Part shown: positions 36,137 to 47,210 of the stretch, piece after piece
Numbering within the stretch: the first letter of the stretch is position 1
Layout: each line of letters begins with the position of its first letter
Source of the DNA: Rotaria socialis
Lineage: Eukaryota > Rotifera > Eurotatoria > Philodinida > Philodinidae
Reading direction: 5' to 3'
Assembly: GCA_905331475.1 (NCBI GenBank)
Contig: CAJNYU010001727.1
Location: 170,663 to 234,662 of the forward strand
DNA length: 64,000 bases
The notes under the pieces: model-generated
Told to the model about the DNA's origin: nothing
The model's input: the letters and a program-made list of their open reading frames with translations, nothing else
Databases searched by the model: none
Program-made: the position numbers and the translations under genes

Positions 36137-37808
36137 ATGAAAACTACAGTTGACACCGTTGTTTTTTACTTAATAATATTTCAAAGTGAGTGATAACTAT
36201 TATTACTGTGGCTTCAGCTTAATTTATATGAATATTTTCAATAGCAATACAAAGGTACGAATGTCTTCATTGCTACGCTTGCAATGGCAAAGATGAATGC
36301 GGTATTTCATTTTCATCTAATTCAAGTACTATTAAACGAGTCGAATCTAAAGGAGATGACTTCTTGGATGTGTGCACAGTAATTAAATTTAATCAGTAGC
36401 AAATCATATTTTATTATTTAATTGCGCATCATACTTCATTCAGATATCTGTAAACTCAGAAGGTATTACAACTCGTGGCTTAATCCTTTCACCCGTGTGC
36501 CGCAGTTCAGCAAATCAATTTTGCTGTAAAGAAGATTGGTGCAATTCTTTACCTGCACCACCATTACCTGCACTAACTTCTCGCACATGTAGAATCGATC
36601 GTTGTTTGGGAACCAATAATACATGCGATAGTATTTCCAATATTGCTACTCTTAGTAGTGCTACTGAATCTTGTACAGTAAGTCAATAAATATCCCATTT
36701 GTCATACTAGTTCATCATTTATAAAAGCTTATGTTCATTGTATATCTATTCTTGTCATAAATTAAAGATGAATGAATTACTTGTTAGGGAGCATTGGGAG
36801 AATCAGAACAAACAGTAATGATGACATACAAAAAGAAATGTACACCTGGCCAATATGCTGCCACTCAAGATGGATCTTTTACTTTAGCACCGTATTTTTG
36901 TTGCAATTCTCCTGAATGTAATCAACAACGTGTGCCTCCTAAAGTCGCTATTCAATGTTACACATGTGATTCACGAGTAACTGGTTTAACCGGTTGTAGC
37001 ACATTTGATTTGTCGAGTCCTCATGTTTATGAATCTGGTTCATCCGATTCTGATGAAGCTTGTGCTGTAAGAATTTTAAAACGAAAAAAAGTGATATTCA
37101 AAAATAATACTATTTTAAGACTATAATTGGTTTAACAGGAAAAGATTCATTCACTAATGTCACTTATCCGACTTTCTTCATACGCACATTCATTCAGCAT
37201 TGTAAGAATCAGTCGTTGGGTAATATTTCATATGGTGGTGCTACTTTCCAAGGCCGTATCAATTGCTGTTGGAAAAACCATTGTAATATAGAAAGTGAGT
37301 GTTCACATGGATCTGTAAAATTCAAATTGTTTTTATTAGCACATTCGATTCTTACAGTTTCTTTTTTGAAAAAAGATCGTAAGAATCATTTTTAATGTAG
37401 TCATAAAATTAATGGATCGCTGTTTCTACCTAAATTATTTCCCTGAATCTAAACTACTGAGGTTTTCCTTGTATAAATATATTGTCTATTAGATTAAACT
37501 TGTTTAATACATGGTCAGTAGTGAAAAACATTTTGTTTTGACCTGTTTAATAGCATTATTTTTCTTTTATATTTGTAGATTTGGATGTAACTATAGGTCT
37601 GTCGGTAGCACCAGAAGGGCTACCATTGAAAAACATTGGAAATGATCTTCGTAGGATCTCCATCATCAGAATTGCAATTTTCGTGGGACTTGCCTTTGTA
37701 ATATCAGTTGCATTCATTGTTTATCAACTCAGGCATAAAATATCTCAGTATATGTATCGGCCTCTTCTGTCGGACGGCGCACTGTCTACTACGGAGCCTG
37801 CTGAGTAA
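36137..37808 (+). CDS. Triple Ly6/uPAR-domain single-pass membrane protein
   Basis: Six exons join in phase: 36137-36185, 36245-36378, 36444-36677, 36788-37066, 37120-37294, 37579-37808, giving 366 aa. Exon 1 encodes a signal peptide (TVVFYLIIF). Three Cys-rich modules follow, each closing with the CC...CN signature of three-finger Ly6/uPAR folds: ECLHCYAC to FCCKEDWCN; TCRIDRC to YFCCNSPECN; QCYTCDS to INCCWKNHCN. Then comes a transmembrane helix (IIRIAIFVGLAFVISVAFIV) and a short cytoplasmic tail ending in TTEPAE. Most family members are GPI-anchored; here a real membrane helix with a basic stop-transfer is visible. Likely role is cell-surface binding; partner unknown. The exon 5 acceptor was set at 37118-37119 because the later AG would break the frame. 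An AATAAA signal lies at 37913. Confidence 0.85.
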
Positions 37809-37913
37809 ATGTAGCGTACTAGTTGCAAAGATACTTATATTCTATCCACTAATCATTTGCTTGCCATTCCATCTTGCTGAATCTGTGTTTTTATTATGTA
37901 AGAGATTGCCACA

Positions 37914-38212
37914 ATAAAATATTCACAACTTTATTTAACTCCTATAATATTATATTCAATAAAAAAATTGATTTTTCATACATTTAATCATGATTTTAAG
38001 ACTCTATAGTATTATCAAGATATCAGCATGATCATTTCCATTGTAGAATGCCTCGAAATGGATTCAACTGAAGGGTTTAGATATCGAAGGTAATACATAA
38101 TCTGCGATGCAATTGGCCATAAAAACTTCATTCATCAAGCTATATCAAACCTGAAAATCTCCAACGCTAACTAAAATCTAGTATATCTCTATTTAGTCAA
38201 TCTCATCTTGCA
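37914..38212. other. 3' flank of the Ly6/uPAR gene
   Basis: AT-rich with no open frame of interest; ends at the target duplication of the next element. Confidence 0.5.
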
Positions 38213-38220
38213 AATAGAAT

Positions 38221-39306
38221 AAGGCATGCAGCAATTCCAATTCGAGTCTATTCAATTCCAAGAATTAGTCGGAATTGGTTGGACTTGGACTTGGACTTGG
38301 ATCTGATCTGGAATTGATCTGGAATTGGTTGGGATTGGTTTAGAATTGGTTTAGAATTGGAATTGGAATTGGTCGGAATCGGTCTGAAACCGGTATAGAA
38401 TTGGCTCTAAATGAGTGTAGAATTAACTGAAATTGATGGTACAATTGATTAGTCTTGGCTAGCAAGTGCTTGAATTTGCCAAAAATAAAATAAAGAAACG
38501 GCGACGCATAAGGCCTTAAATCTGAAAATTGAGATTTTTATCATAAAAGCTACAACTTGAGCCACAATTAATAACATATTCGGAATCAGCGCAAAATATT
38601 GACTCGAACAATGTATATTTTAAATACTTTCGGTGACTCTTTTTATCTACCAAAAATTCACCTGGAGTACCCCTCAAGGTTCAGTCCAATAATAGAAAAT
38701 TACTTTTTTTTAGTGCTCAGGCATGCGATTTTTTCGATATTACTAAGCATTTTACATGCTCCACAGTTAATTACTGCAGTTCAAGTTGCTTTCTGATTAG
38801 TTTATTTTTTGACTGAACCTGAGTGGTACCCCAGGTGAATTTTTGGTAGAAAAAAAGAGTCACCGAAAGTATTTAAAGTATACATTGTTCGAGTCAGTGT
38901 TTTGCGCTGATTCCGAATATGTTATTAATTGTGGCTCAAGTTGTAGCTTTTATGATAAAAATCTCAATTTTCAGATTTAAGGCCTTATGCGTCGCCGTTT
39001 CTTTATTTTATTTTTGGCAAATTCAAGCACTTGCTAGCCAAGACTAATCAATTGTGCCATCAATTTCAGTTAATTCTACACTCATTTAGAGCCAATTCTA
39101 TACCGGTTTCAGACCAATTCTAAACTAATTCCAGCGTAATTTCAGCCAATGCCGACCAATTCCAATTCCAATCAATTCCGATCAATTTCAATTTCAATTC
39201 CAGACCAATTCCGACCAATTCCAGTTCCAATTCCAACCAATTCCAGACCAATTCCAAATCAAGAATTGGAATTGAATTGGTTGGAACTGGAATTGGTGCA
39301 TCCCTA
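38221..39306. mobile_element. 1.09-kb hAT-like foldback element
   Basis: Left end AAGGCATGCAGCAATTCC and right end (complement) TAGGGATGCACCAATTCC are inverted repeats. They are flanked by AATAGAAT (38213-38220) and TATAGAAT (39307-39314), a 7/8 target duplication. Each arm starts with imperfect GGAATTGGTTGG-type minisatellite. The inner arms, roughly 38455-38680 and 38815-39055, are nearly identical inverted copies around a unique centre of about 130 bp. No transposase. The Trp/Asn-rich frame across the right arm is only a reading of the minisatellite. Confidence 0.93.
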
Positions 39307-39686
39307 TATAGAATCTTGTATTTAATAATTTATTAGCATCAAAGCAGCCTACAGTATATTTTGATATAATCGCCGGATAATAGTGCGCTAATACATTAGG
39401 ATATTTTGTATTTTGATTGCTCATATTATGTCATACAAGATGAGTTGATCTCATTTACTGAGTAGCTGATAAATTTACAAATCTCTAATGAAGGCAACTT
39501 CGGTTTCATTTTTTTATGTACTCTTGGAATAGAAAACTTTTACTAACACGTCATGGTATTCAATGATCATATGTGTAGAATTTATCAAGGTTTCTTTTTT
39601 TTGAGCGAAACACTTAGTTGAGTTAGAAAAAAAATGTTTTTTAACTCGCAAATGTTCAAATGAATTGGACGAAATTGACAAAGTTT

Positions 39687-42600
39687 TCAATTTGTGACGG
39701 CGTTTTTGCTTAGTGTTTCTAATGCGGTTTCATTTTTCTGTTTTTGCTTCATAAACTTTTGAAAAATGTCCAAAATTTGCTTCTCTTTTTCTGGATATTT
39801 GTTCACGTATTCTTGTGTTTTCATATCTCGAAATTCCTGCATGATAGACAAATCGCCATCTAACTGCTTACGTTTTTCTATTTTCTGTTCAGACATTACG
39901 CTTGGACTGAGTAAAGGATAATTTGCCCATACATTGCGTCCAAATGCTTTCGGAGGGAAGAACTTACAACGGTTAGAGATGCGTCCCTTTTCAGACATCG
40001 CTATTGATCTGGATAAAGGAAAATTTTCCCATACATTGCGCCCAACTGCATGGGCAGAGAAGAAATTACGACGCTCAGAGATGAGTTGCTCATTTTCTTG
40101 AGAAATTTCGGTTGATGGAATACCAAATATACGCTCAGAGGTGAGTTGCTCATTTTCTTGAGAAATTTCGGTTGATGGAATACCAAATGTACGATCAGCG
40201 AGATATAACTGTTTAACTGGAATGTTTCCGTATGGACTTGATGTTGTTCTTGGGTGGCCACTCATGCTAAACGTCAAAGATCCTATCATGCCAAATGGTC
40301 TATACTTTGTAAAGTATCGTTGCATAAATTCTTCTTTGTTTTTATTCATATCTTCAGGTAATGGGAAAATAGCATCGTTGATATCACCTGTTAACGTGAA
40401 TGGAGGTATATTTTGTTTAGATACATTCGGTGCTTTATTCAACCAGCGATGAAACAACAAAAGCGATGATTCAACATGTGGTATCTCTTGATTAGTTTCA
40501 TTCTCTGAAATCATTTTTAGAAATAGACAGACACGTCATCACTAGTCAATCTTTTGCGAAAAATGAATTTGTCTCACCTTCATCGACCATGGACTCATCT
40601 TCCATTTCGTCTCGATCCGTTTCTGGTTCCTTTAATATATCTTTTACCTTTTCAATGCACTTTTTCATGTCGTCACCATCTATTTTCCCTAATTTCATTA
40701 GTTTTTTAACTCTTTTATTATACAAGTGCTTTCGTTGTTGTTCTGTTTGTTGTCGTACTTGTTGTAACTCATCAGACGTGTTTACTGTCGATTGTAACAG
40801 CGAGATATAACCAGGTTTCGTGATTTTCAACTAGGTAATAGTCTGATGGTCTTACTCGTTCAGAACAAAAAATAATTCTTACCACTTCTAACATTAATTT
40901 ATCGTATTCTAAATTGAAATAACTATCCGATCCATACAAATAATAGCAAAGTTTTCCGATCATATACTCATGTAACCAACCGCTAACCGACGTATTAAAG
41001 TACTGAATATTCGTTAAAATAACTTTAGCATCTGCTCCATTAACAGCATTCGCGATTGCTTCTTCATTCTCTTGTGAACGATGACTAAGACATATGATAA
41101 TACAATCACATTTATCAATTGGAATCATTGTTGTTGCAGTGTCTATCATCAGTGCAGAGAAACCATCATCAATAAGACGATCTGCTAAACGTTGACATCG
41201 AGCTTGGTCATTTGGATTATGCACCAACATGATATTGTAACATGTGATATTCATTGCTGCTCGAGGAGTAGAGGAATTGAGTCGTAGTGTTGTTTGTATT
41301 TGTAATTTTTGTTTTTGCAATGTATCTAGTAACTGAAAAAAATGGCAAAGTAATTGAATTATTAAAAAACAGCACAGTTGATATATAACCTACTCTGTAC
41401 TTGTCTCTAACTTCTTGAATACGTTCAGGTGGTCCACACAATTCTATCACTTGCCTATTACTATTATCTAGGATTATTGAGAGAACACATCGTTCTTTGC
41501 AATAAAAATAATATGCATTAATTAGATGTTGATTCCATTGTTTAAAGGCTCTATCGTCATTCTTGAATTCTAATTTCGATTTAGTCATCAATCGCTTGAG
41601 ATAACTTTCTATTTTGTTCTGACATTTTTTTAATGATTTACGGCTAGAACTTAAAAGCGTGATTTGCATAGCTAGAAAAAATGAAATCAAATGAAGGTTT
41701 AACGTCGACAGTGTCTCCATGTGATGAGTTACTTATCGTGGGAAATGAAAATTCTAGAAAACTGTGCAGTTTTTCCATTTCCGTAGCAAACATATCAAAT
41801 AATTCTTTTTGATCATAGAAAAATACGAATGATACGTCAACAGTTGATGACCGTTCGAGTTGACGTTTCGTTTCTTCAACTATAGCGTTCGTAATAGTAT
41901 CTTCTTTATCGTATAAGTCGGGGAGCGCAAAAGCGACTGATTCAGCGTTTAGCTGAGTAATAGCATATTGAATTGATTTTGCGATGAAGCCTTGTGCTGA
42001 TCGTCGGAAAGTATTATCGTCACTGGTAATGGGTGGTGTCCAATTTGAGAATAAAATGCTTTTGCATAATAATTGTTTTGATTGTGCTTCAATAAATTTT
42101 ATGTTTGATTTCTGTTGGTTGGGTTGATATGTCAATGTGTTTACATTTAAACCAGCTTGTTCAATGATTCTTTCGCACAGACCATTCGATGTTGATGGTA
42201 CCACAATGACATCCGCCTGAAAATATTTTACGTTAAACAAGTCTCAAAAGGGATGTGCTATGAGGCAACTGTACTGCTGGCTATTCTAAAAAAATCATAG
42301 ATCCCTAGGCTAATAAGTAAGTTCGATTTCTGACAGAAAAATTTTCAGATTTTTGTCAAGTAGATTTTCTAAAGTCCGGATTTATCGATCTTGAATGAAT
42401 GATCCAATTTACCTTTTCTTTGGCGATATCTCCAATACAAACACTGATTGATCCCTTACTCAGTTGAACTTTTCTGATCACATCAGTGGATAAACCAAAT
42501 AAATTTGACTGTGCAAGTAGAAATTTCGATGAAGCTTTCTCGATAGTGTTCGAATCTATTGCTTTTGGTACAATGTATGCTCTAGAGTTGTCTGTTGCGA

Positions 42601-43771
42601 ACTCATGTTGATGGATATGACATTGATTGCGATGCGCAATGCACTGTAGACGTTCGATTTCTCTTTCAGCAATGGCTTGAAATATTTCAGCTGTCTGAAA
42701 TTTCACGGTCTTCATGTTTGAAAATAAATCGTTGATTTGCGTGACGACTTCTTCTGTAACATACAACGGAGCTATAAACTCGTTTGATTTGATTTGTAAA
42801 CTAACACCATCTGAGTGATACCTTCTTTCGATTTCTCTCACTGATGCTGAACATACGTGGGTTAGGTAATCCATCTTTAAAAATTAATAAAATCAACTTT
42901 TATCGACTGTGTTGATGTTCAAATACTTTCTGATTACCTGCATCGGATTAAGTTGTAAACTGAAAGTATTCAGTTGATACCGATTGAACCACTCTTTGTA
43001 CTGTTGTTCGAATTCCCGAACGGTTTTATGATAACCGAATATTCTCAATTGTTGTCGCCTTTTTTGTTTGATAAACTTTGGCACATGATCATCAAGCATG
43101 TCAATCAGACGAATCGATATCATGTCTTCGGCAAGATTGTTTTCTTGTATCTTCTGTTGAAAATCTTCTGAACACTTGATTGTTTGCTCAGAATGAAATG
43201 GTAAGATTAATGTCACTTCTAATGCATTGTTCTTAATAGTTTCATTAATATTATGCATATAAAAAGGCATTTTATATTTAAAATAATGAATAACACACGT
43301 CTTGCTATTCTTTAATTCTATTACAACGAATTCCTTTTTGTGATTCAGAATATTTTGAATAATATCAACTGCACATCGATGATATGCTAGAAACGATTGT
43401 ACTAAAATAAAAAATAAGTATCTAAATTAAAACAAGACATAAAGGATACGAAAACTTTTCTTACTTTTATCATTAGCACATACTATTTCTTTTTGAATTG
43501 ACCGGAACATATTATCTAGTTCATTTCTACACGATTGGACACGTTCAGCAAATTCGCCTGAGATTTGAATCGTATAAGTATTTTCTTCTTCATCATCGTC
43601 TGGTTGTTTGATCACGATTAGTACAGCAAATGTCTTCTCGAAATACTTTTTTAGAGTAGAACAGAATTTAGGGTTGCTCATAAATTTCACTTGAATAGGA
43701 TTATCTACTAGATAATCTTCTGTGATACCCATAGATCGAGATTTCTCAGCTGATTTGTAGGTTTTAGTCAT
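39687..43771 (-). CDS. KH-like / macro-like / TIR multidomain protein (copy A)
   Basis: Eight exons join in phase on the minus strand: 43771-43465, 43401-42938, 42874-42413, 42216-41733, 41671-41394, 41332-40883, 40830-40578, 40504-39687, giving 1171 aa. Residues 1-390 and 573-665 contain repeated KH-like units (for example YTIQISGEFAERVQSC; QVIELCGPPERIQEVRDKYR), as in PARP14-type proteins. Residues about 390-565 resemble a macro domain (SISVCIGDIAKEK then ADVIVVPSTSNGL; SVAFALPDLYDKE; VSFVFFYDQKELF) but lack the glycine-rich ADP-ribose loop. Residues about 697-815 are TIR-like (YNIMLVHNPNDQ; CDCIIICLSHRS; GWLHEYM) with a shortened BB-loop region; the NADase glutamate is not clearly placed. 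The C-terminal region contains PPFTLTGDINDA, shared with the paralogue at 47211. Role is probably cytoplasmic nucleotide or ADP-ribose sensing or scaffolding, but this is inference. No PARP catalytic domain is present. Confidence 0.8.
40081..40200 (-). repeat. 60-bp tandem duplication inside copy A coding sequence
   Basis: Two adjacent 60-base units (40081-40140 and 40141-40200) differ at only four positions and encode consecutive 20-residue repeats around FGIPSTEISQENEQL. The frame is kept. It is absent from the paralogue at 47211, so it arose after the genes separated. Confidence 0.9.
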
Positions 43772-43776
43772 TATAT

Positions 43777-43778
43777 CT
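43777..43778 (-). promoter_or_regulatory. Acceptor-like AG five bases before copy A ATG
   Basis: ACTATTCTAG precedes ATATA-ATG. The paralogue has a similarly placed AG at 47204-47205. Either a 5'UTR intron acceptor or a spliced-leader addition site. Confidence 0.45.
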
Positions 43779-43779
43779 A

Positions 43780-45296
43780 GAATAGTAATAAAATGATATA
43801 GGAGCTGTGAGCTTGGGCCAGTGAGTCTGTAGACCGATGTATTAATGACTGTGGGTGTTTGGTTTAGAATATAACTGTAAATGTGCATATGTCCGGAGAA
43901 GTAGTCATGCTTCTTGCTCAATCGAAACGTGAAATAGTTCTTCAAACGAATGAAGTTGATTGAGCTACGTAGTTTGTGTGCTTCGTAGATTCCCAGAGTT
44001 CTGTGATTCGCCATTCCTTTTATCTTGTTTAGTCATAGTTTGAGTTGTGAGATCTTCAAGGATTCAGAAATCACAGAATACAGCCATGCCTCTGAGACAT
44101 ATAGTTTTGTAGAAGTACAATCATGTGTTTTTTTTTATAAAATAATTCATACTTACGATAGACATCTTTTAGGCTATCATAGCCATGACAAAACAAAACA
44201 ATAATAATACGCAAAATATCTCTGTCTGTCGGTTTCTATTACATTTTTACAATAAGTACCTCTAGTTAAGAAAGAATTCTTTTCTGTCACAATGAAAAGA
44301 AGTTAGCAACAATGTTTCAAATGAATTTTTGTTGCTGGGAATTTTGAGAAGCAATATTTACTTTGTTTAAAAATAAACTATTGCTCAAGCGCGAATATAG
44401 TTATACGAGTTACCTGGCATTTTTATTTCTTTCTCTTGTATTTTATTTTAACATAACTGTGTTTGAGAGCACACTATGCTTTGCTTATATTTTTGTCGGC
44501 GAAAACGATGCTTGTGATAGGCTACCAGGCACTCCTGGAGGCACATGCAAAGAAACAAGAACGCAATTCAGTGACAGAAATGATTGCACTATGAGCTTGA
44601 TTTTGTTTTAAAAAGTTATAATTGTCAACGTCTTCTCAAACTAGTGCTGCATTCTTCGCTTTGTTGCTTGAATTCTTTTTGAAATCGCATGAAGATGTGA
44701 TTCAAGTTCATTTAGGTCCTGATCGAATTAACTGCGAGGTAGATGCAAATGCATCTAGAAACTTTTCGTCTTCGAGTAAACAACCACGCTGATCTTACGT
44801 AGTAAGTGGATTTTTGATATACGCTCTGTTATAGTTAATTACTAAAATTTCACTTTGAAAAGTATGAACAGAGAAGCTATTTGAATTTTTATCTCATGAT
44901 TAATATTTTCAAAGAAACTCGCACGTGTTTACAACTTACCGAGAGCACATTCTTGAAAAGATCAAACACTAAATATTTTCCCATTTACAATAATATACTT
45001 GATGAAAATTTCGCGTGAGAAAATTTCTTCACTTTTTTTTATTGTTGGAAGTCATAAAAATGAATACGAACTAATAAACCTCGTCATATCTACAATTAAC
45101 TTAATAAGAAAATAAAAGTTTCAGTATGCTACTATTTGAATCATTTTCTATTAGAATAAACAATTCAGAGAATAGAAGAAAATATATGAAGTATTGAATA
45201 AAATGCGTTCATGCATTATTCTATGTCCCTCTCCAGAAAGACTTCTTATTGACTGATCGCCGCGATATTTACTTTATAGCATCGCTGTGTTATAAG
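43780..45296. other. Intergenic region between the two divergent TIR genes (left part)
   Basis: No supported gene. Presumably holds the 5' exon and promoter of copy A. The 44363-44611 (+) frame starts with a hydrophobic stretch but has no recognised domain. Confidence 0.4.
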
Positions 45297-46376
45297 TAGG
45301 GGTGGCACTTTTTCTTTCTTTTGCTTTCCAAAAAGAAAGAAAAGGAAAGTTGAAAAACTCTCTATTGCTTTTCTTCGTCTTCTACAAGATAGAGTTATGT
45401 TTCTTGTTCACTTCCATTTAAAAAAAACTTAGGAAAGCCGAAAATAAAGTCGAAAGAAAGTGAAAAGAAAGCTGCATTTATTTGTTTTTCAAGGATTTTG
45501 CCCTTGGTGATGGGGAAATTCTCTACAAACTTACTCTTTTAAACTGACCCTTAATAGTTCTACAGAAAAAATAAAAATGATTGAAATCCGGGTAGATCAA
45601 TAGGCTAATTTTAACGTTTAATAATAATAAAACACCGATACTAGTAAGGTACCGAAAATGTTAAATTACAGTAGAGTTTTCTTTTCTTTTTTTTTATACA
45701 TGGTCAGATAGAGTGCGTCGAGCTGATCAAGGATATATCTTGTCATCCTTTTGTCGAATTAACTTTTAGCGGAAATTTTTCAATTTTTTTCATTTGTTTT
45801 ATATTCAGCATAAAAAAGAAATCTATGGTAGTGATTTATAAATGACTATCATTGATTTTTTTTTATGCTGAATATAAAACAAACAGTATTAAATTTAAAA
45901 CAAATGAAAAATTTGAAAAATTTCCACTAAAAGCTCATTCGGCAAAAAGATTAAAAGATATATTATTGATCAGCCCGACACACTCTATCTAGCCATATAT
46001 AAAAAAACGAAAAAAAATTCTACTGTAATTTTGCATTTTCGGTATCTTGCTAGTACCGGTGTTTTATTCTCATTGAAGATTAAAATTAGCCTATGGATCT
46101 GCCAGGAACTGAATTGTTTTTCTGTGCAAATATCACGGGTCAATTTGAAAGAGTAAGTTTGTACAGAATTTTCCCATCAACAAGAGCAAAATCCTTGAAA
46201 AACAAATAAATACAGCTTTCTTGTCCCTTTTTTCCTTTCGTTCGACGTTTTCTAATTTTTTTAAATGGAACTGAACAAGAAACATAATTCTATCTTCTAG
46301 AAGACGAAAAAAGAAAATGAAGGCTTTTAACTTTCCTTTCCTTTTGTTTTTGAAATGAAAGCCCGCGCCCCCCCCC
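45297..46376. mobile_element. 1.1-kb foldback element, right end lost in gap
   Basis: It begins TAGGGGTGGCAC, a hAT-like end, and forms a near-complete inverted repeat about a centre near 45840: TTTTATATTCAGCATAAAA on the left is matched by TTTTATGCTGAATATAAAA on the right, and the arms keep pairing out to the A/G-rich AAAGAAAGAAAAGGAAAG end. The expected terminal complement of TAGGGGTGGCAC is missing: the right arm stops in a C run abutting the 10-N gap at 46377-46386. Non-coding. Confidence 0.85.
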
Positions 46377-46386
46377 NNNNNNNNNN
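46377..46386. other. Assembly gap (10 N) at the right end of the foldback
   Basis: The Ns follow nine C bases exactly where the terminal inverted repeat should end, suggesting assembly failure in the palindrome. Confidence 0.9.
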
Positions 46387-47203
46387 TAGAGAATTATGAA
46401 AATTACAGAACTCATGACTACATATGCAAAACGTCGGAAATTGTTGCAGTCAGCTTTTACCTGTTTGTACAGAATTTCTCTGAAAAAGTTCTTCATCATC
46501 TTCCTGTAAGATGAATCTCAGAGTACTCAATAATATTTTGTTGAAAAAATTGCATGCCATCGTATTCGATTTTACGATTAGTGGTGAAGAACTTTCTAGT
46601 TCAACTTTAAATATGAATGAGAATTTAAAAGAAATATTCTTTCATGTTCTGATAACTCTATGTAAAATGAAAGTTCTTCTGTGCGACAAACTCTAATATG
46701 AGTAGCGACCAAAACAACTGGATGAATATCATAGAAGACATTTATGAATGCGAAGGTTTACCCCTGTTAAAAAATAGAAATTGAAATTAAACAAGTTTGT
46801 CTCATTGATAAATTTGACGATCCTTTCATAGACTGATGCATAGATCCCTAGGAATGCTATAGAGAGATCATCCGGAATACTACAAGTTGTGTGTTGAGAT
46901 CCCCTCGAACACGAGAAAATGAAGAACTCTCATAGAATGCCACGAGTTTTTCAATGAAAGTGAGGTCAATTTTCAAATAACCCGAAGTACGAAAGGTCGC
47001 ATAATGCAGTTTAAACTAACAAACAGCTAGATTTTGTGCTATATCTAACACGAGTACAATGTAACACAACTCGTTGTGTTGAATTTTCATACTTTAAAGT
47101 TTTATCAAAGTAGTCCTGCTTCATGAAGAATAGAGTCAACTACTAATTATTACATCGCTTTGTTGATTACAATTTAAAGCGTTCTATTCTATACTGTCGT
47201 TTT
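46387..47203. other. Intergenic region upstream of copy B
   Basis: No supported gene; probable promoter and 5'UTR of the gene starting at 47211. Confidence 0.4.
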
Positions 47204-47205
47204 AG
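47204..47205 (+). promoter_or_regulatory. Acceptor-like AG five bases before copy B ATG
   Basis: CTGTCGTTTTAG precedes AAATA-ATG, mirroring the arrangement at copy A. Confidence 0.45.
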
Positions 47206-47210
47206 AAATA

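Noticed and set aside
39194..39424. Trp/Asn-rich 76-aa frame
   Set aside because: A reading of the GGAATTGG minisatellite in the foldback arm, not a gene.
39687..43771. Calling copy A a PARP14 orthologue
   Set aside because: KH-like and macro-like resemblance only; there is no PARP catalytic domain, and a TIR is present instead.
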